Shown: one piece after another, positions 31,069 through 44,000 of the stretch
Numbering within the stretch: the first letter of the stretch is position 1
How the letters are laid out: each line of letters starts with the position of its first letter
Origin: Ostrinia nubilalis
Taxonomy: Eukaryota; Arthropoda; Insecta; Lepidoptera; Crambidae
Length of the DNA stretch: 64,000 nt
Assembly: GCF_963855985.1 (NCBI RefSeq)
Contig: NC_087105.1
Span: 8,868,501 to 8,932,500 of the forward strand
Direction of reading: 5' to 3'
Position numbers and translations under genes: made by a program
The notes under the pieces: model-generated
Databases searched by the model: none
The model's input: the letters and a program-made list of their open reading frames with translations, nothing else
What the model was told of the DNA's origin: nothing

Positions 31069-34000
31069 CGATTTTTTCCACATTTTTTAACATAGTAACT
31101 AAATAAGACGCAATATAAAAATTTCATCCGTTAAAAGCCCTCAAGTTATTTCTGAACTTTAGTTTAGTAAAAGATTTAGAATCTCAAATCGCTTATTTTA
31201 AAAATAAAACCATAAATAGAAAACGAATAGAGGTAACTTTGGGAATATATTCTATCGAGTCAACTTCATCAAATCGTGTTTCCATCCGTTAATAGCCCTA
31301 GAAAATATCCTCAACTATGCCCAATAAAAATCTTAGCCTTTAATTTTACTGTTTAGTACCTACCTCAAAAATGAAAAATGAAAACCTCATTTTCGCCATT
31401 TTCTCTGCTACCCGGCCTTAACTTGACATTGGTTCGGACTTAAAATTATGGTAATTCCACAACCATTAGCACCATTAGCTTGTATTTAAAATTTATTTCT
31501 ACCATTTTGTACGTAAATCATCCAAATTCGTCTCATTTTTGGTTCGATAGGAATGACCGTACTTCTTAAGGCTTCAATGTCCTTACACTGGTGGCCTAAA
31601 AATGCTGATCCATTTCACGTGGGTCGTTGAATTACGTGGGGTGATTTGTGTCAAACGTGATTAGACCGTTTTAAAAATACAATAAGGTATAGAAACTATT
31701 ATAGAGCTAAAATTAGGTTATTTATTGAACAAATTGTAGTGCTGAAATGAACTAATTCGCTTGAACAGCACAAGCCTATTTTAAATTCCGATCCAGGCGT
31801 ACTCGACTACCGCTTGGTTAGGTTACCTAAAGATTTTTCGCGAGTGTTGAAACTGGCTCACTGCGAGGCACGGAAAGTTTTTCCCGGGGCAGTTAAGTGC
31901 ATTGCTCGCTAAGGGGGTCGGCCGATCGATCGGACAGGTCGCGACGGCTCGCACCGCGTGTAACCATAAGTTAGGTGCACTGGCGCCAAATTGATACCAA
32001 TTTCTATTATGCACCCACCCTGCCGGCTCTGACAAATGCTGGCTCAGCTTGAAACCTTTCCAAGTTTTGTGATAGCCGGCTAATTACCGCGACGTTTTGG
32101 ACACTTTGTACCTAAACTGTTACGAGCTAATTCCGATGCGATGGTTTACGATTCGCGGGAACGACTGCAACGTTTGCTGCTTGTGGCGTTACGACTTAAC
32201 ATTTTTGTCGAGAAAATTGAGTTGCTTTTCACAATTTCCTTTTCAGTAATGTTCTCGCTTTTTTCTTGTGGAATAAAATTGTTGCTGTTTGCTATAAATT
32301 CCGGACCTTAAGCAGATTGAGAAAAATCTATTTAGCATTATGGTTGATTCCTTTCGTGACTTGCAGCAAATCAAATAATACTTTTTTATAACTTGTGACT
32401 TTCATAGATTGATTGCATAAAAGCTTACCGGGCTTACTACGTTACGTTAGTGCGTGGATCTATTGATTTCGCCGTAGTCACTGCGCCACGGTTACGTACG
32501 TGCCTAGATCTCATATTTTTATCACAGGGTTAGGGTATTTCTCCTGTACCTGCAGACACAATACCCAGTCATTACTCGTATCTATACCCAGGATCAGGTT
32601 ATTCGATTAGGTAATGTGAATACCCATTGAAGTACCCATGTCGACTATATGCGTCATTCGATTACGTGCTCTTGACTACCCTCCATCGATAACCTGAAGG
32701 ATATAACGATTAGCTGCTACGCTTGGGCAGACAATCTCTTCTGTCGATCTTTTTAATCGACTATTCCTAGCCGTGATTATGAAATCGATTCTATATTCCT
32801 GCAATGACTACCTGTGTTACTAAGAATTGTATAGTGCATTAGCCTGCTTACTATTCTCTAGATAACGCCGCCCTAGTTAAAGGTACCAGGCGTTAGTTCT
32901 TGGGCGGGCTATACACTTTCCTCTTTGATAATCAGACGCGCCGTAAATTCCTACAAACCGTTTATTGTAGTCATTTTCTATCTTTGTACAACAAAAATAC
33001 AAAAGTGAGAAAAATCTAATCCACCTTGGAGTCTGTATTTACGCCCTAACTAGGCGTTGCCCTGAGACTTCTGAATCAATCCATTCGTTTCTCTTTAGTT
33101 AACAGAAAAAATACAGATGTCTCTCGTATAACAAGAGAATTTACTATGGCTGGTAGCCATCGAATTCAATCGCAGTTTTCATGCAGTTTAGTGCGTTGGC
33201 TATTGATTACCTGCCAGGTACTGCGCCATGACTAGCAGCTAGCAGCCCTGTTCTAGTGCAGTAGCTCCGCATATCGCGTCACCGCGTGACCCCAGGCCTG
33301 ATTTACGGCAAATCGACTATGTGCACTACATGGCATGTGTACGCGATCGACATCGGCTGATCGAAAATGAACCGCAACACAAATACCAAAGGTTCTTAAT
33401 GTCTTGACGACTAGGTATGATTCGTGGTGCAGTATTCCACTGAATAATTTAGAGTTCTAAGACTGTATTGTAACGTTTTAAGGACAGTCTTCATAGCTTC
33501 ATTGTAACAAAGTTATAAATATTTGAGAGCCCGCCTACTTAGGCCATTTTGACTGTCTTGAAACACGCTACGCAAAAAGCTTTAGAAATAAATAATACTT
33601 ACGCAAGTACACGAAAATATTCTTGTCCCTGATTTAGTACAATCATACAAGGTAGGTTTACGAGTTGTGAGAAAATAAATAACCTCAGCTCTAATTTTTA
33701 CTCGTGGGATTTCACGTTTATACGTTACGTTACCCAAAGGGCCTATTACACAACTTTCTGCAATATATCATTCTAAATTTAGCTTCGCCGAATCCGTATT
33801 TTGGTTTGTAAAATGTAGTTCTGTAAAAATAAGGAAAACCGCCTCCCTTTCATGAGCGAAATATTAACATCATTAATCTGCAATGTTTGAAGAATTAGTC
33901 GTTCAATTTTGTGGTAAGAGCACTCAACAGCCCGTTGTCGGCATTAATTATTTCAAGTAACGCCCTCGAAAGCTCTTATGAACGTCAAATATGAATTATG

Positions 34001-34207
34001 AATTCGCGAAGCGAATGAATTTGCTTCCATTCTTCCAAACCATAATGACAATTGCAGATGTTTTTTACTCGATATCAATTAACGATTCATCCAATTCGCA
34101 TAATATTCACGTAAAATAATGGTCCGTGTAACATCCCAAAATGAAATGGGGCGAAGAATTATTATTAAGTTTGGAAAAAAGGTTTTGCTAGTTATTTTAC
34201 TGCGAGC
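31069..34207. other. 3.1 kb without recognised genes
   Basis: No repeat or gene was recognised. The small open frames have no recognisable similarity. Confidence 0.5.
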
Positions 34208-34218
34208 AAACATCTTTG

Positions 34219-34464
34219 CAATTCACACATGCACAGGGCCACAGGCACATAGCTCGTAGAGACGATGGCCGTTGGGGCAGGAAAGTTCTCGAGTGGCGAC
34301 CACGGGCTGGAAGACGTAGCGTGGGCAGGCCTCCTACTAGGTGGACCAACGATCTGGTAAAGGTCGCGGGAAGAGCCTGGATGCGGGCAGCGCAGGACCG
34401 TTCATTGTGGAAAACCTTGGGGGAGGCCTTTGTCCAGCAGTGGACGTCATTTGGCTGAAACGAG
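34219..34464 (+). mobile_element. Recent 5'-truncated RTE family A insertion
   Basis: From about 34240 it matches 1905-2120 of the full copy with only about four differences. AAACATCTTTG flanks it at 34208-34218 and 34465-34475, a likely 11-bp target duplication. About 21 bases at the left junction are of unclear origin. Confidence 0.8.
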
Positions 34465-34475
34465 AAACATCTTTG

Positions 34476-37400
34476 AGAGGCAGGTGTAAATTCTCACGTG
34501 AAAATATTCCTTCAGGCCTTGCAATCCTCGAATAGGTAGGTACTCTATTGTCGCGCCTCTGGAAAATGAAAAGTTCAAAGGTCGTGACATTTCCTAAAAT
34601 AGTATTTGCTGAATGCAATCTCCTATGAAACCTTCCATTATTACATCACCTATAATAGGATATTTTAATTAACGTTCTCTTCACGGCTTGAGCACCCGTC
34701 AACTAACTGGGGGCAGAATCAATTACGGCTGAAGGTCAGTTTACTTTCGAGATTAATTTCGTCGAGGGTGTGTCGGCATCACTATAATGTACTTCCTATC
34801 AGCTTGTTTGCACTTGTCTTCATAATTCGCATCATCTAGAATTACATGGAAACATAATTTCGGTTCCTAAGCCTCGTCGCCAAATACGTTATTATTTTGG
34901 CTTCAAATTCTGTTTTTGCACGCTTTTCGTTCATTTGAGAACTGTACTTATCAAAGTTGCCTACTTAAGTATTTCTTGGTAGTTTATTTTATGAATGGAA
35001 GTCCTCGCTATTGTTCTTGGCAAAACGTTGGGCGTTACAATACAATAAACTTCTTAAGGCTTATACAATATTGAAGCCGGGAATGGAAATCAAAGTGGCC
35101 TTTGTGACTCCTGTAAATACGGAGTTTTCTTCTAAAACGAAAACATAGAGTGGGAACGCAATGTCGACTCATCTCTTTTCTTGCGAATAAGCAATTCTTA
35201 TTAGATTACAAAGGTTCAAGGATGATGGAGTATCCCTTACCTGAACATGCTCGTTCCTAGTTTCATGTTGAATTTATTTTCTTCCGTGAGGCGCGGGGTA
35301 AAGCAGATTTATCACGGTTTTATAGACGGAGTGTCAATATATGTGTTGACGATTCTACGGTCTATGATCACGCAAAGGCTGCATGGACAAACTTACTTAT
35401 TTATATGAAATAAAATAACCCGTGTTTGTTGATGTAGCCAATGTTTAGGTTTCTTTCAGTCAGTCAGTTAAGTAAAGCATTTTGGATTTAGTACCATCTT
35501 TTAAGAGTCCTCAATATTATTTATATTTCCCCAAAAGAGTTTTTATTTCTATGAAATACTCGATATAATGTATTATATCAGCAAATTTTATAGAAAACTC
35601 AAGAAAAGACATAATGGATGACGCGAAAATCGGCTAGGAGTGGCTTAGAAGGTTGTCAATCAATCGATTACTATCATTTACAAAAAGGCTCTACTTCTAA
35701 TACGTTTATAAACACATATCTGTTTCCTATTATTAGTTAATCCAACATAGTGTGAATTTGTCGCACGCGTATAAGCTATCATTATCACCTGACCACTCCC
35801 TGAAATGCGAGCGGACTATAATAAAGTGGAAGATCCATATCCTCCCCACGTAATATACTTTAGGTGGCTCTATTAGTAGCTGTTAAGTTGTTTACTGCCC
35901 GTCAATAAGCAAAGAAGGTCGCAATCGCAGGGGCGGTTGCGTGATGGCATTCGAACGCTTTGGTCGGACTGAGTTTCAGGCAAAAAAAGTCCTTGAAACA
36001 TATAGGTCCTTTGGTATTGGTATCGTGCGAGATTGCCATTGACACAATTTGCGTAACGTATTCTTTCAGACAGGTCGATGTAGTTTTAAGACAGGTTTTG
36101 CTAAACTGTATAACATTTTGTCTAACGGATTAGTTAAGTTAAAACAATGTGCAGATTCCAAAACTCCGACAGATTTAATCCGAAATTATAATTAATTAAC
36201 AAGGACTTTGCGACTCGGGCAACAAAGGTTTATACAGAATCCATCTCTAATTGATAGTTCAGCTTTTGAAAGCGGCAACGTGTGTGGAGATTAATGAACA
36301 AAACGAGAACTCGACTCAAAGGGCTTAACTTTAAGCCTGAGAAGATATTGTCATTGAGAAAATTAAGTTCAAGCACGTTTAAAAGTATAGAGAATAATTA
36401 CAAGCCAAAAGTAACAACGAGTATGCGAATACCTGCCTGCTGACATGAAAAATATTCATCCAATTTATTTGCCATTTATCAATTCATAGGAAATCGAATA
36501 ACCCTTCCAAATCAACTTATTTTTACCGTAATGTCAACGTATTTCAATCCGAATCCGAAATGAAATATACTTCAAAGGTAGTTTGTGTTTATAGTGAGCC
36601 CTAATTTCCCGCAGAATGTGAATAAAAGTGCGATCCTCCCTCCCTTTACATCGCTCACCTTTGTTTTTCCCAAACATTTTCCGGAATTTTTTCGGCAGTG
36701 TTACATAATTCAGTAGCCTCTTTTCCTTTGGCACGAATGGTGGTCGTTCTGGTGTTTTCAGTATTTTATGTTATTTAATAAGTTCTTTTTTACTAACAAG
36801 TATAAAGATCTCTGGTTAAATTACATTATTTATTAATAGACTCGACTCTTCTGAAAAGTTGGACGTTCATTCGTTCTTCAGTGTGTATATTTATGTTGAA
36901 CAGTTGTTACAACTTGCAGTCCTATTACATAACTAGCCTGGCTTTGTCATTTGTCGCAAAGTTGTCATGACATATAGCAGCTTTGTGGTCTCGTGTGCCA
37001 GAACAAAATTGCCAACAGCCATAAAATCTGCAATTGTATTTTTAATCCGTGCATTACCCTGTCTTTTCCCCCGATTCATTTTATGATTTCAGCAGTAGCT
37101 GTCGAGAACAATAGCTTTAACGGCTTCACGTTACTTACGGTCGTCTGGGATGTCTTGGCTGCTCGTAGTTTAAGTTTTATCTTAACACATGCGAAACATT
37201 TGGGACCTATCTTCAGCAAGTTACAATGCGATGAACCCAGTTGCCCTGTTATGAATCAATTTAACTTTAGACTAGGCGAATCTGTGCCAAGATGGCCGCC
37301 AAGATATCTGAACAGTGGAGCGCTTGAAGCTTTTCCCCGTACATTGGCCCTGTTATAGCACGAAATGCCCGCCGTCGCCGTATTGATTAGACAGGACTGC

Positions 37401-39300
37401 TGAATGTTACATAACTACGGAGCGCGACGCGCCCGCAGACTCGTAGACTGCAAGACTAGGTACCGACTACGAATGTAGACCACTGAGGCCGACGTTATCG
37501 GAAAAGAATTGACTTAACTGTAAGACTGTTTCCCACAGTTATATTTTCAGCCCCAATCATGATACTACTACACATTCTAATGTAGAGCTCTCAGAAGTAC
37601 CTAATTCGAATAATAAAATGCAAATCCTGTACAAAAACTTACTCCGTCTTCCAATACGCCTGGAAGTTTACCTAACTTTCGGCGGTGTGTATTTTACGAG
37701 GCGGCCTGAGTTCTGACTCCCATCAAATTAATTGAATACGGGAGACACTCAGTCTGTTCATTATTGAATCTGGTGTGGAGATAAGGTGACGTGACGTTGA
37801 CATCCACGCTTCTCGTCTCGTACATGTGCTGGTAATATAACAGATTGAATGTGCTTCCGAAACGGATCCGTCATGACTGTGTGGATATTGAAACGGGATT
37901 CAATTTATACGAAACATAATGGATACGGGAAAATACTGTTCAAATCAGATTTGTCATTTAGTTGGATTGATAGGTTAATCTTCCACAAAATTCTGAAAGG
38001 TTTTGAAACCGGAGTTATTTTATTTTGACCCATTTTGATGCTATTTATACTTACTTTTGTTACATTGGAAATGTGTTCCATTTACTGTTTGATATGATGT
38101 GTGGGCGTGTTGAATAAGCTTCAGCTTCATGCTCAATAAGTAATTGAGTTTGGTCTCTCGTGTGATGTTTCTTGCTGAGTGCCTCCGAACATGTACAAGG
38201 CAAAGCTACATGACTTCGTAATCCGTATCTACACGCGGGAATCAGCATACAGAACGTAATTATGTTTGCTTTAGGTCGTGTCTAAAAGCCTCGTAATGCA
38301 CGCAATGTTTGTTACACGGACTGAAATTCAGCGATTCTGTTCTTATATCTCAAATATTATACCACATTTTCTCAAGAACTTTTTATGAAATTAAATGTGC
38401 ATCTTTTGGTTTTTAATTAACGCTTCGAGAGATGCACTGGAGTTAGTCGCAGTGGCGTTAAAATTGTTCGTTGCGAACAAGTGCAGCAACTTTTTTTATT
38501 AATATGTAGACTGTTTGGTATGCTCTACAACCCGCAGCTTTCATCTTAACTAAGGTTATTAAGCTATTTGTATTCAAAGTTCGCCGCCTCAGCAAACACA
38601 TAACTCTAATTTATAATGTGAACAAAATGTTCACTTGCTTTAATAAAAGCAATTTCACTAGTTATCGCTTACAATTCTGAGCAAAATCAACGTCTGCTCG
38701 ATATCGTTAATATGATTTTTCTCTGATTTACTTTGTATTTTTTATAACTTTCATACCCGAATTACGAAAATTGACCTAGGGGTTTGTGACCTTATAATTG
38801 ACAACATCCTTTTCAAGATGTTTGAATGACTCACTTTAAAAGATCGGTTTTGTCCAGATTTTGCTGCAGGGTACAAGATTTCCATTCAGATGGTCTAATC
38901 CAGCTTTAAACTGACATTGCACCCATTGTATGATGTTATTGCTTCCTTTACCTTTGTCTGCAATACTATTGTAGCGTTTTAAATCCGTTTGTAATGTTGT
39001 CCTTCAGTTTATACGACTTCAACTCAAGTATTGTGTATTTTGTACAAAATGTATTGCTTATTTCATTATACATGTCAAGCTAACCGATTAAATAACAAAA
39101 GCTACTTGTACGTTAATGCCACTATAATGAAACATTACTTTCAATGATTACTTAAGTTCACAGATTAGCTGGTGCCTTATTTGTTTTTCAATTTTCATTT
39201 CTGTGCAAATTGTGTGATTACTGAAGCGCGTGATAGTTTAGTTAAATATCAAGCAAGGACCTGTTTTCTTCATATTTAAGCTATCTAGATTTTACCTGTA
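34476..39300. other. 4.8 kb without recognised genes
   Basis: Unique-looking, non-repetitive DNA. The longest frame (36993-37358) shows no domain or signal I recognise and no typical exon setting. Confidence 0.5.
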
Positions 39301-39308
39301 CTTGTGAG

Positions 39309-41001
39309 CAGTGTTGGCACTAATCAATTAATTTTTTAATCAATTAATTAATTTGATTAATTTTAATCATGATTAAATTAATCCTGATTAAAATAATCAT
39401 GATTAAAAAAGTAATCATAATCAGGATTAATTTGTTAATCATTAATCAATAATCATTAATTTGATTAACTTGATTAACTTCTTAAATGTTCTATCGAAAA
39501 CAATGTTAAAACATTGAATTCTAATATTAGATGTTTGGTTTTTAGGCTACAATTCTATGACAGGTCATACCTAGATAAATATAAGGTAACCTAGACTGCC
39601 CCCCGCCCCCTTCCCTCGCTGAAACTTCCGGTGCAGTCTTCCGACCTCCCGTAGGAGGATATCAGTCCACTTCCCCTACCGTTCCAGCACTTACTTGCAA
39701 CCCCACACTCCCACCACCTGCCCCCCACCCCTAGCCTCCCCTGAAACTTCTGGTACGAAGTCTCCTGCACCTCCCCAACACGCAAAACCTCCTAGCTTAA
39801 CAACCCCACCCTTCTATTGAATTGCCCACGCGTGGGCCTCCCCCCGAAACTTCTGGTACGAAGTCTCCTGCACCTCCACAACACGCAAAACCTCCTAGTT
39901 TAGCAACCCCACCCTTCTTTTGAATTGCCCACGCGTGGGCTTCTCCCCGAAACTTCTGGTACGAAGTCTCCTGCACCTCCCCAACACGCAAAACTTCCTA
40001 GCTTAGTAACCCCACCCTTCTATTGAATTGCCCACGCGTGGCCCTCCCCCCGAAACTTCTGGTACGAACTCTCCTGCACCTCCCCAACACGCAAAACCTC
40101 CTAGCTTAGCAACCCCACCCTTCTATTGAATTGCCCACGCGTGGGCCTCCCCCCGAAACTTCTGTTACGAACTCTCCTGCACCTTCCCAACACGCAAAAC
40201 CTCCTAGTTTAGCAACCCCACCCTTCTATTTAATTGCCCACGCGTGGGCTTCTCCCCGAAACTTCTGGTACGAAGTCTCCTGCACCTCCCCAACACGCAA
40301 AACTTCCTAGCTTAGCAACCCCACCCTTCTATTGAATTGCCCACGCGTGGCCCTCCCCCCGAAACTTCTGGTACGAACTCTCCTGCACCTCCCCAACACG
40401 CAAAACCTCCTAGCTTAGCAACCCCACCCTTCTATTGAATTGCCCACGCGTGGGCCTCCCCCCGAAACTTCTGTTACGAACTCTCCTGCACCTCCCCAAC
40501 ACACAAAACGTCCTAGTTTAGCAACCCCACCTTTCCGTTGAATTGCCCACGCTTGCGCCTACCTTGGGAGGGGGGGGGGGGGGGTTGGGGGGGACTTCTC
40601 CCCTATCGTCAGCCAGCCCGCTTAACTTCGATCCTGACCCAATTTTGCTGGAGGATACCGGAAGAATAGAAGGAATTGTGAGAAACAAAACTAGTGCGAT
40701 AAGTGTTTTGAGTAGTGAAAATTGACGCAGTTTTTTGGGAAAACGACAGTACAACTCCAGATTCCCCCCTTTGCTAGATATTTTATAAGTCGCGGGTACC
40801 TTTTCATACACTCCCAACCCTTTTCTTATGAAAATAGTAGATAGTTAATCAAATAATCAAATTAACGATTAATGATTATGATTTATTAATCTTAATCAAA
40901 ATTTTTGATTAATGATTAACTAATCATAATCAAAAAAATTTGATTATGATTTTAATCATTAATTTTTAATCATTAATCAGATTAACTTTTTGCCAACACT
41001 G
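39309..41001. mobile_element. hAT-like element carrying a 103-bp minisatellite
   Basis: Ends CAGTGTTGGCA and TGCCAACACTG are inverted repeats; CTTGTGAG flanks both sides (39301-39308 and 41002-41009), an 8-bp target duplication. Next to each end lies 150-170 bp of TAATC/GATTA-rich sequence, complementary between the two sides. The middle is the minisatellite. No transposase was found. Confidence 0.85.
39718..40560 (+). repeat. 103-bp GC-rich minisatellite, about eight units
   Basis: CCCACGCG recurs at 39825, 39928, 40031, 40134, 40237, 40340 and 40443, exactly 103 bp apart, with a diverged copy at 40546. Each unit holds CCGAAACTTCTGGTACGAA and AACACGCAAAACCTCCTAG. Two sub-variants alternate (GAAGTCTCC against GAACTCTCC), suggesting higher-order duplication. 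A poly-G run follows at about 40567-40590. Confidence 0.92.
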
Positions 41002-41009
41002 CTTGTGAG

Positions 41010-44000
41010 CATTTTATTTTTTATTCTGAATATAAATTGAATAATCATGAAAACTAAATTATAAAACTGTGCATTTTACTAGTTCACTTACCTTCACATT
41101 ATGCTTCAAGCTTAACGAAATTAAATTATGTAATACCCCAAAGCATTCTCAAACTATTTTCTCATTTGGAAGCTACTGCAATGGGAGCTCGGCAAAGCTC
41201 GTGGAAAAATTAAATCTGCAATTCTGTCAGGCAGCTTCTCTCAAATCCCATTTGATTCGCCACCACGCTTGCCTCAGCTCATTTAAATTACTACGAACTG
41301 GTTTGCACAAGTACTATTGTGATGGTAGGTTATTGTAATGTCGGTGTACTTTGCGAATTTCATTCATGCGGGGCACACCCACGCGCAATTGTCCACCATT
41401 CTCGGATTACGCAGTAATGAGGAAAGACTGCGTACTGAAACTGTCCAGAAAGAGGAATGTTAGCCCCTTTGCCAATTAGCTGCGCAAATAAATTATCATC
41501 AACACGCACCCTGAATTGTTTAAGTGCTTGTCCCTTCTAAAGCTTACAGAAATTTTCGGAAGTTATTTTGGTTTCACTGAAATAAATAATGATGATGTTA
41601 TAATCAAAATGTTTGGCTACATTGCACATTTACACTTATGGGACAGCCTGTGTATCAGTGCATTGAACTGGAGCACTTGGTGGCATCGGGAACGGATGTC
41701 GTTCGGTGCCCAGAAACACCGGTGCGCATCGCTTCAACCGGCTCGCGCCGGCACCGGGCAGTCTGAAAGATTATATTCATTCTGTGACCGAATAGTCTTC
41801 TGCAAATCCAAATGTGCCTCTGTTACGTAATCTACGTAACGTCCCATTCGAAATTTCCGAACGTTCTAGTTTATTAGGCAATCAATTGCCACCGAAGAGG
41901 CACCCCACCCTAATTTCAATCTGCGTCATTTGCTCGTCAAAAACGTAATTTTGGCATTACCGGTACATTTACGTCGTCCGCTTATTGATCCAATCCTGTT
42001 TCGGCTTAATTTATCCAGTCATCTGCCCGTTTTTTGCGAAGTGGTCCCGCTGGGGTATACAGCCAGGCGTCGTCAAGCTCATAATTAAATTATGTGGAGC
42101 ACGGCAATTCTCGCGTGCACTTAACGTTGACTGATTCACAGGGTTTACGTAACGCGAAGTACCCCTGGCGCATGTTTAGCGACACCCGACCCTGTCCCCC
42201 TGTTAGATCTCCTGAAACAATTAAGGTGAAGACACATCCACTGAATTGAAGGATTAAGGACACAGAGCGCATTATAATACGTTAATCTCAAATTTCGAGA
42301 CGAGTAAATTCGACGTTGAAAATTTTGCGCTGGTAAATCCTCCACAAAATCAGGGTAAAGAACCCTTCATTTTTTATGCATAAGTTCGGCTGGATTTTCT
42401 CGAGTAAGAAGACGTGCTCTTATACTTTGCTTATTACAAAATTTTGAGACGTGGTTACGATTGGCAAAACGTTTAAGCTGAAAGATAAATTATACAATTT
42501 CCTTTGGACTATTACTGCAAAATTTACTAGACCTCGAGAGAATCTGATAAGTAATGCAATTCCAAGGAGCGAAGAGTTTCAGTACTTTGTCTTTCCACGT
42601 GCATTAATCAATTGAAAAGAGCGTTCAACTTCAACCCGGTTTAATTTTGAGTACATTGCGACTGCGCTGTTTAACTTACTTATTACATAACAGACTCTTA
42701 TCTGCTTTCCTTGGGTGTAGAGAAAGAAATACGAGCGATTCTAGAAAGTCTTGTTTCTTTTTTATTTCAGCGTGACTTTACTTTTCCTTTATTTTCAGCG
42801 CGCTTGTACAAGATATATCGTATCGACTACTTTTTCAAGGGATGTTCTAATGGAAGCTGTTATGTCTTCTACACGTTTTGTGTGTAATAGGGAAATTATT
42901 CTTAATTCTGTTTTGGTTAATACGTTCACATTATTGGCGTCTTATGTCATTCTGTTCCTATTCTTCGGTTACAAAGCTACCATAAAGCTGCTATTCTCAA
43001 ATTTCCTCGATAGTTTGCCGCAAACCTCGCACATTTGCGATTTCAATCGATTTGCTTTGTTCTCTATTAAGGTCTGCTTTATATTTTAATGGATGGCAGC
43101 TAGTATTTTGTAAAGTTAATTGGATTATGTATTCTAAATGTACATAAGGTTTCGTATCTTATTTCGTCAAATTATTATCGGCTTCTGATGTTTATTCTAA
43201 AGTAAACAAAGCGTTTGCATAAATAAAACGTGGTAGGTATTCATGTGCACTGAAAGCGACGGTAGTTGCTTCTATAGGCTTTATTACTTTTCCATGAAAT
43301 AATTTCGTTTCAAGGCTAGATCAATTTTTAGAATGTTTCAGCGAACTATAAATCTTATCTAGATATAATCCAATAAACTTCCTTCGTCTTCACCTTCAGT
43401 TTATAACCGAGAAGTGTGTGAATCAACAGTAATCGCGTAGCAACGTGCATGACGCGTTATGTTTATATTCATATTCGTTTATTCTATAATTTCATTGACT
43501 GAAATGTTTACGGAACGTCACAATCTATTTATGCTTCGGTTACTAAGTTTGAAATATATCCGAGTTATCTAGGTCGTCGAGTTTTAGCTGAGTAATCTTA
43601 CTCCGTTGTAAAAAAAAGCTTTTCACATCGTTTCTGATTTATATGTATTGGTATTTTAGTTCTTTTAACATTATTATGATTCGTGCAAATATTAGTTGTT
43701 ACTTATGAATTCCTAATGCACGAGTAATCCACTGTTCCAGTTTCAATCCATTTCAATCTTTCAGAAGATAAAACACCCCACTCGGAATACCGCCTCGCCG
43801 CCTGCACGCAAATTTAATATCGGAAATTGAGTCTACTAGGTTTATTCTCTTTGACCTCGCCGCAGCGCGAGGTGAGGTAAAACTATTATCTTCCACTTCA
43901 TTGCGTTAACGGATCCAGTGCTGCCAAAATTTCATGTCATGTTACTATCAGTGACACTCGTGTCGTAGGACAAGAAGTACCTTTCATTATTGAAATTTTC

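Noticed and set aside
36993..37358. 121-codon frame in the gene-poor region
   Set aside because: No recognisable domain, no splice setting, and length expected by chance in 30 kb.
39718..40560. Evenly spaced direct repeats resembling a CRISPR array
   Set aside because: The 103-bp units have no unique spacers and lie in a hAT-like element in insect DNA; it is a minisatellite.
42751..43089. 112-codon hydrophobic frame
   Set aside because: Hydrophobicity reflects T-rich DNA; no start context, homology or exon structure.
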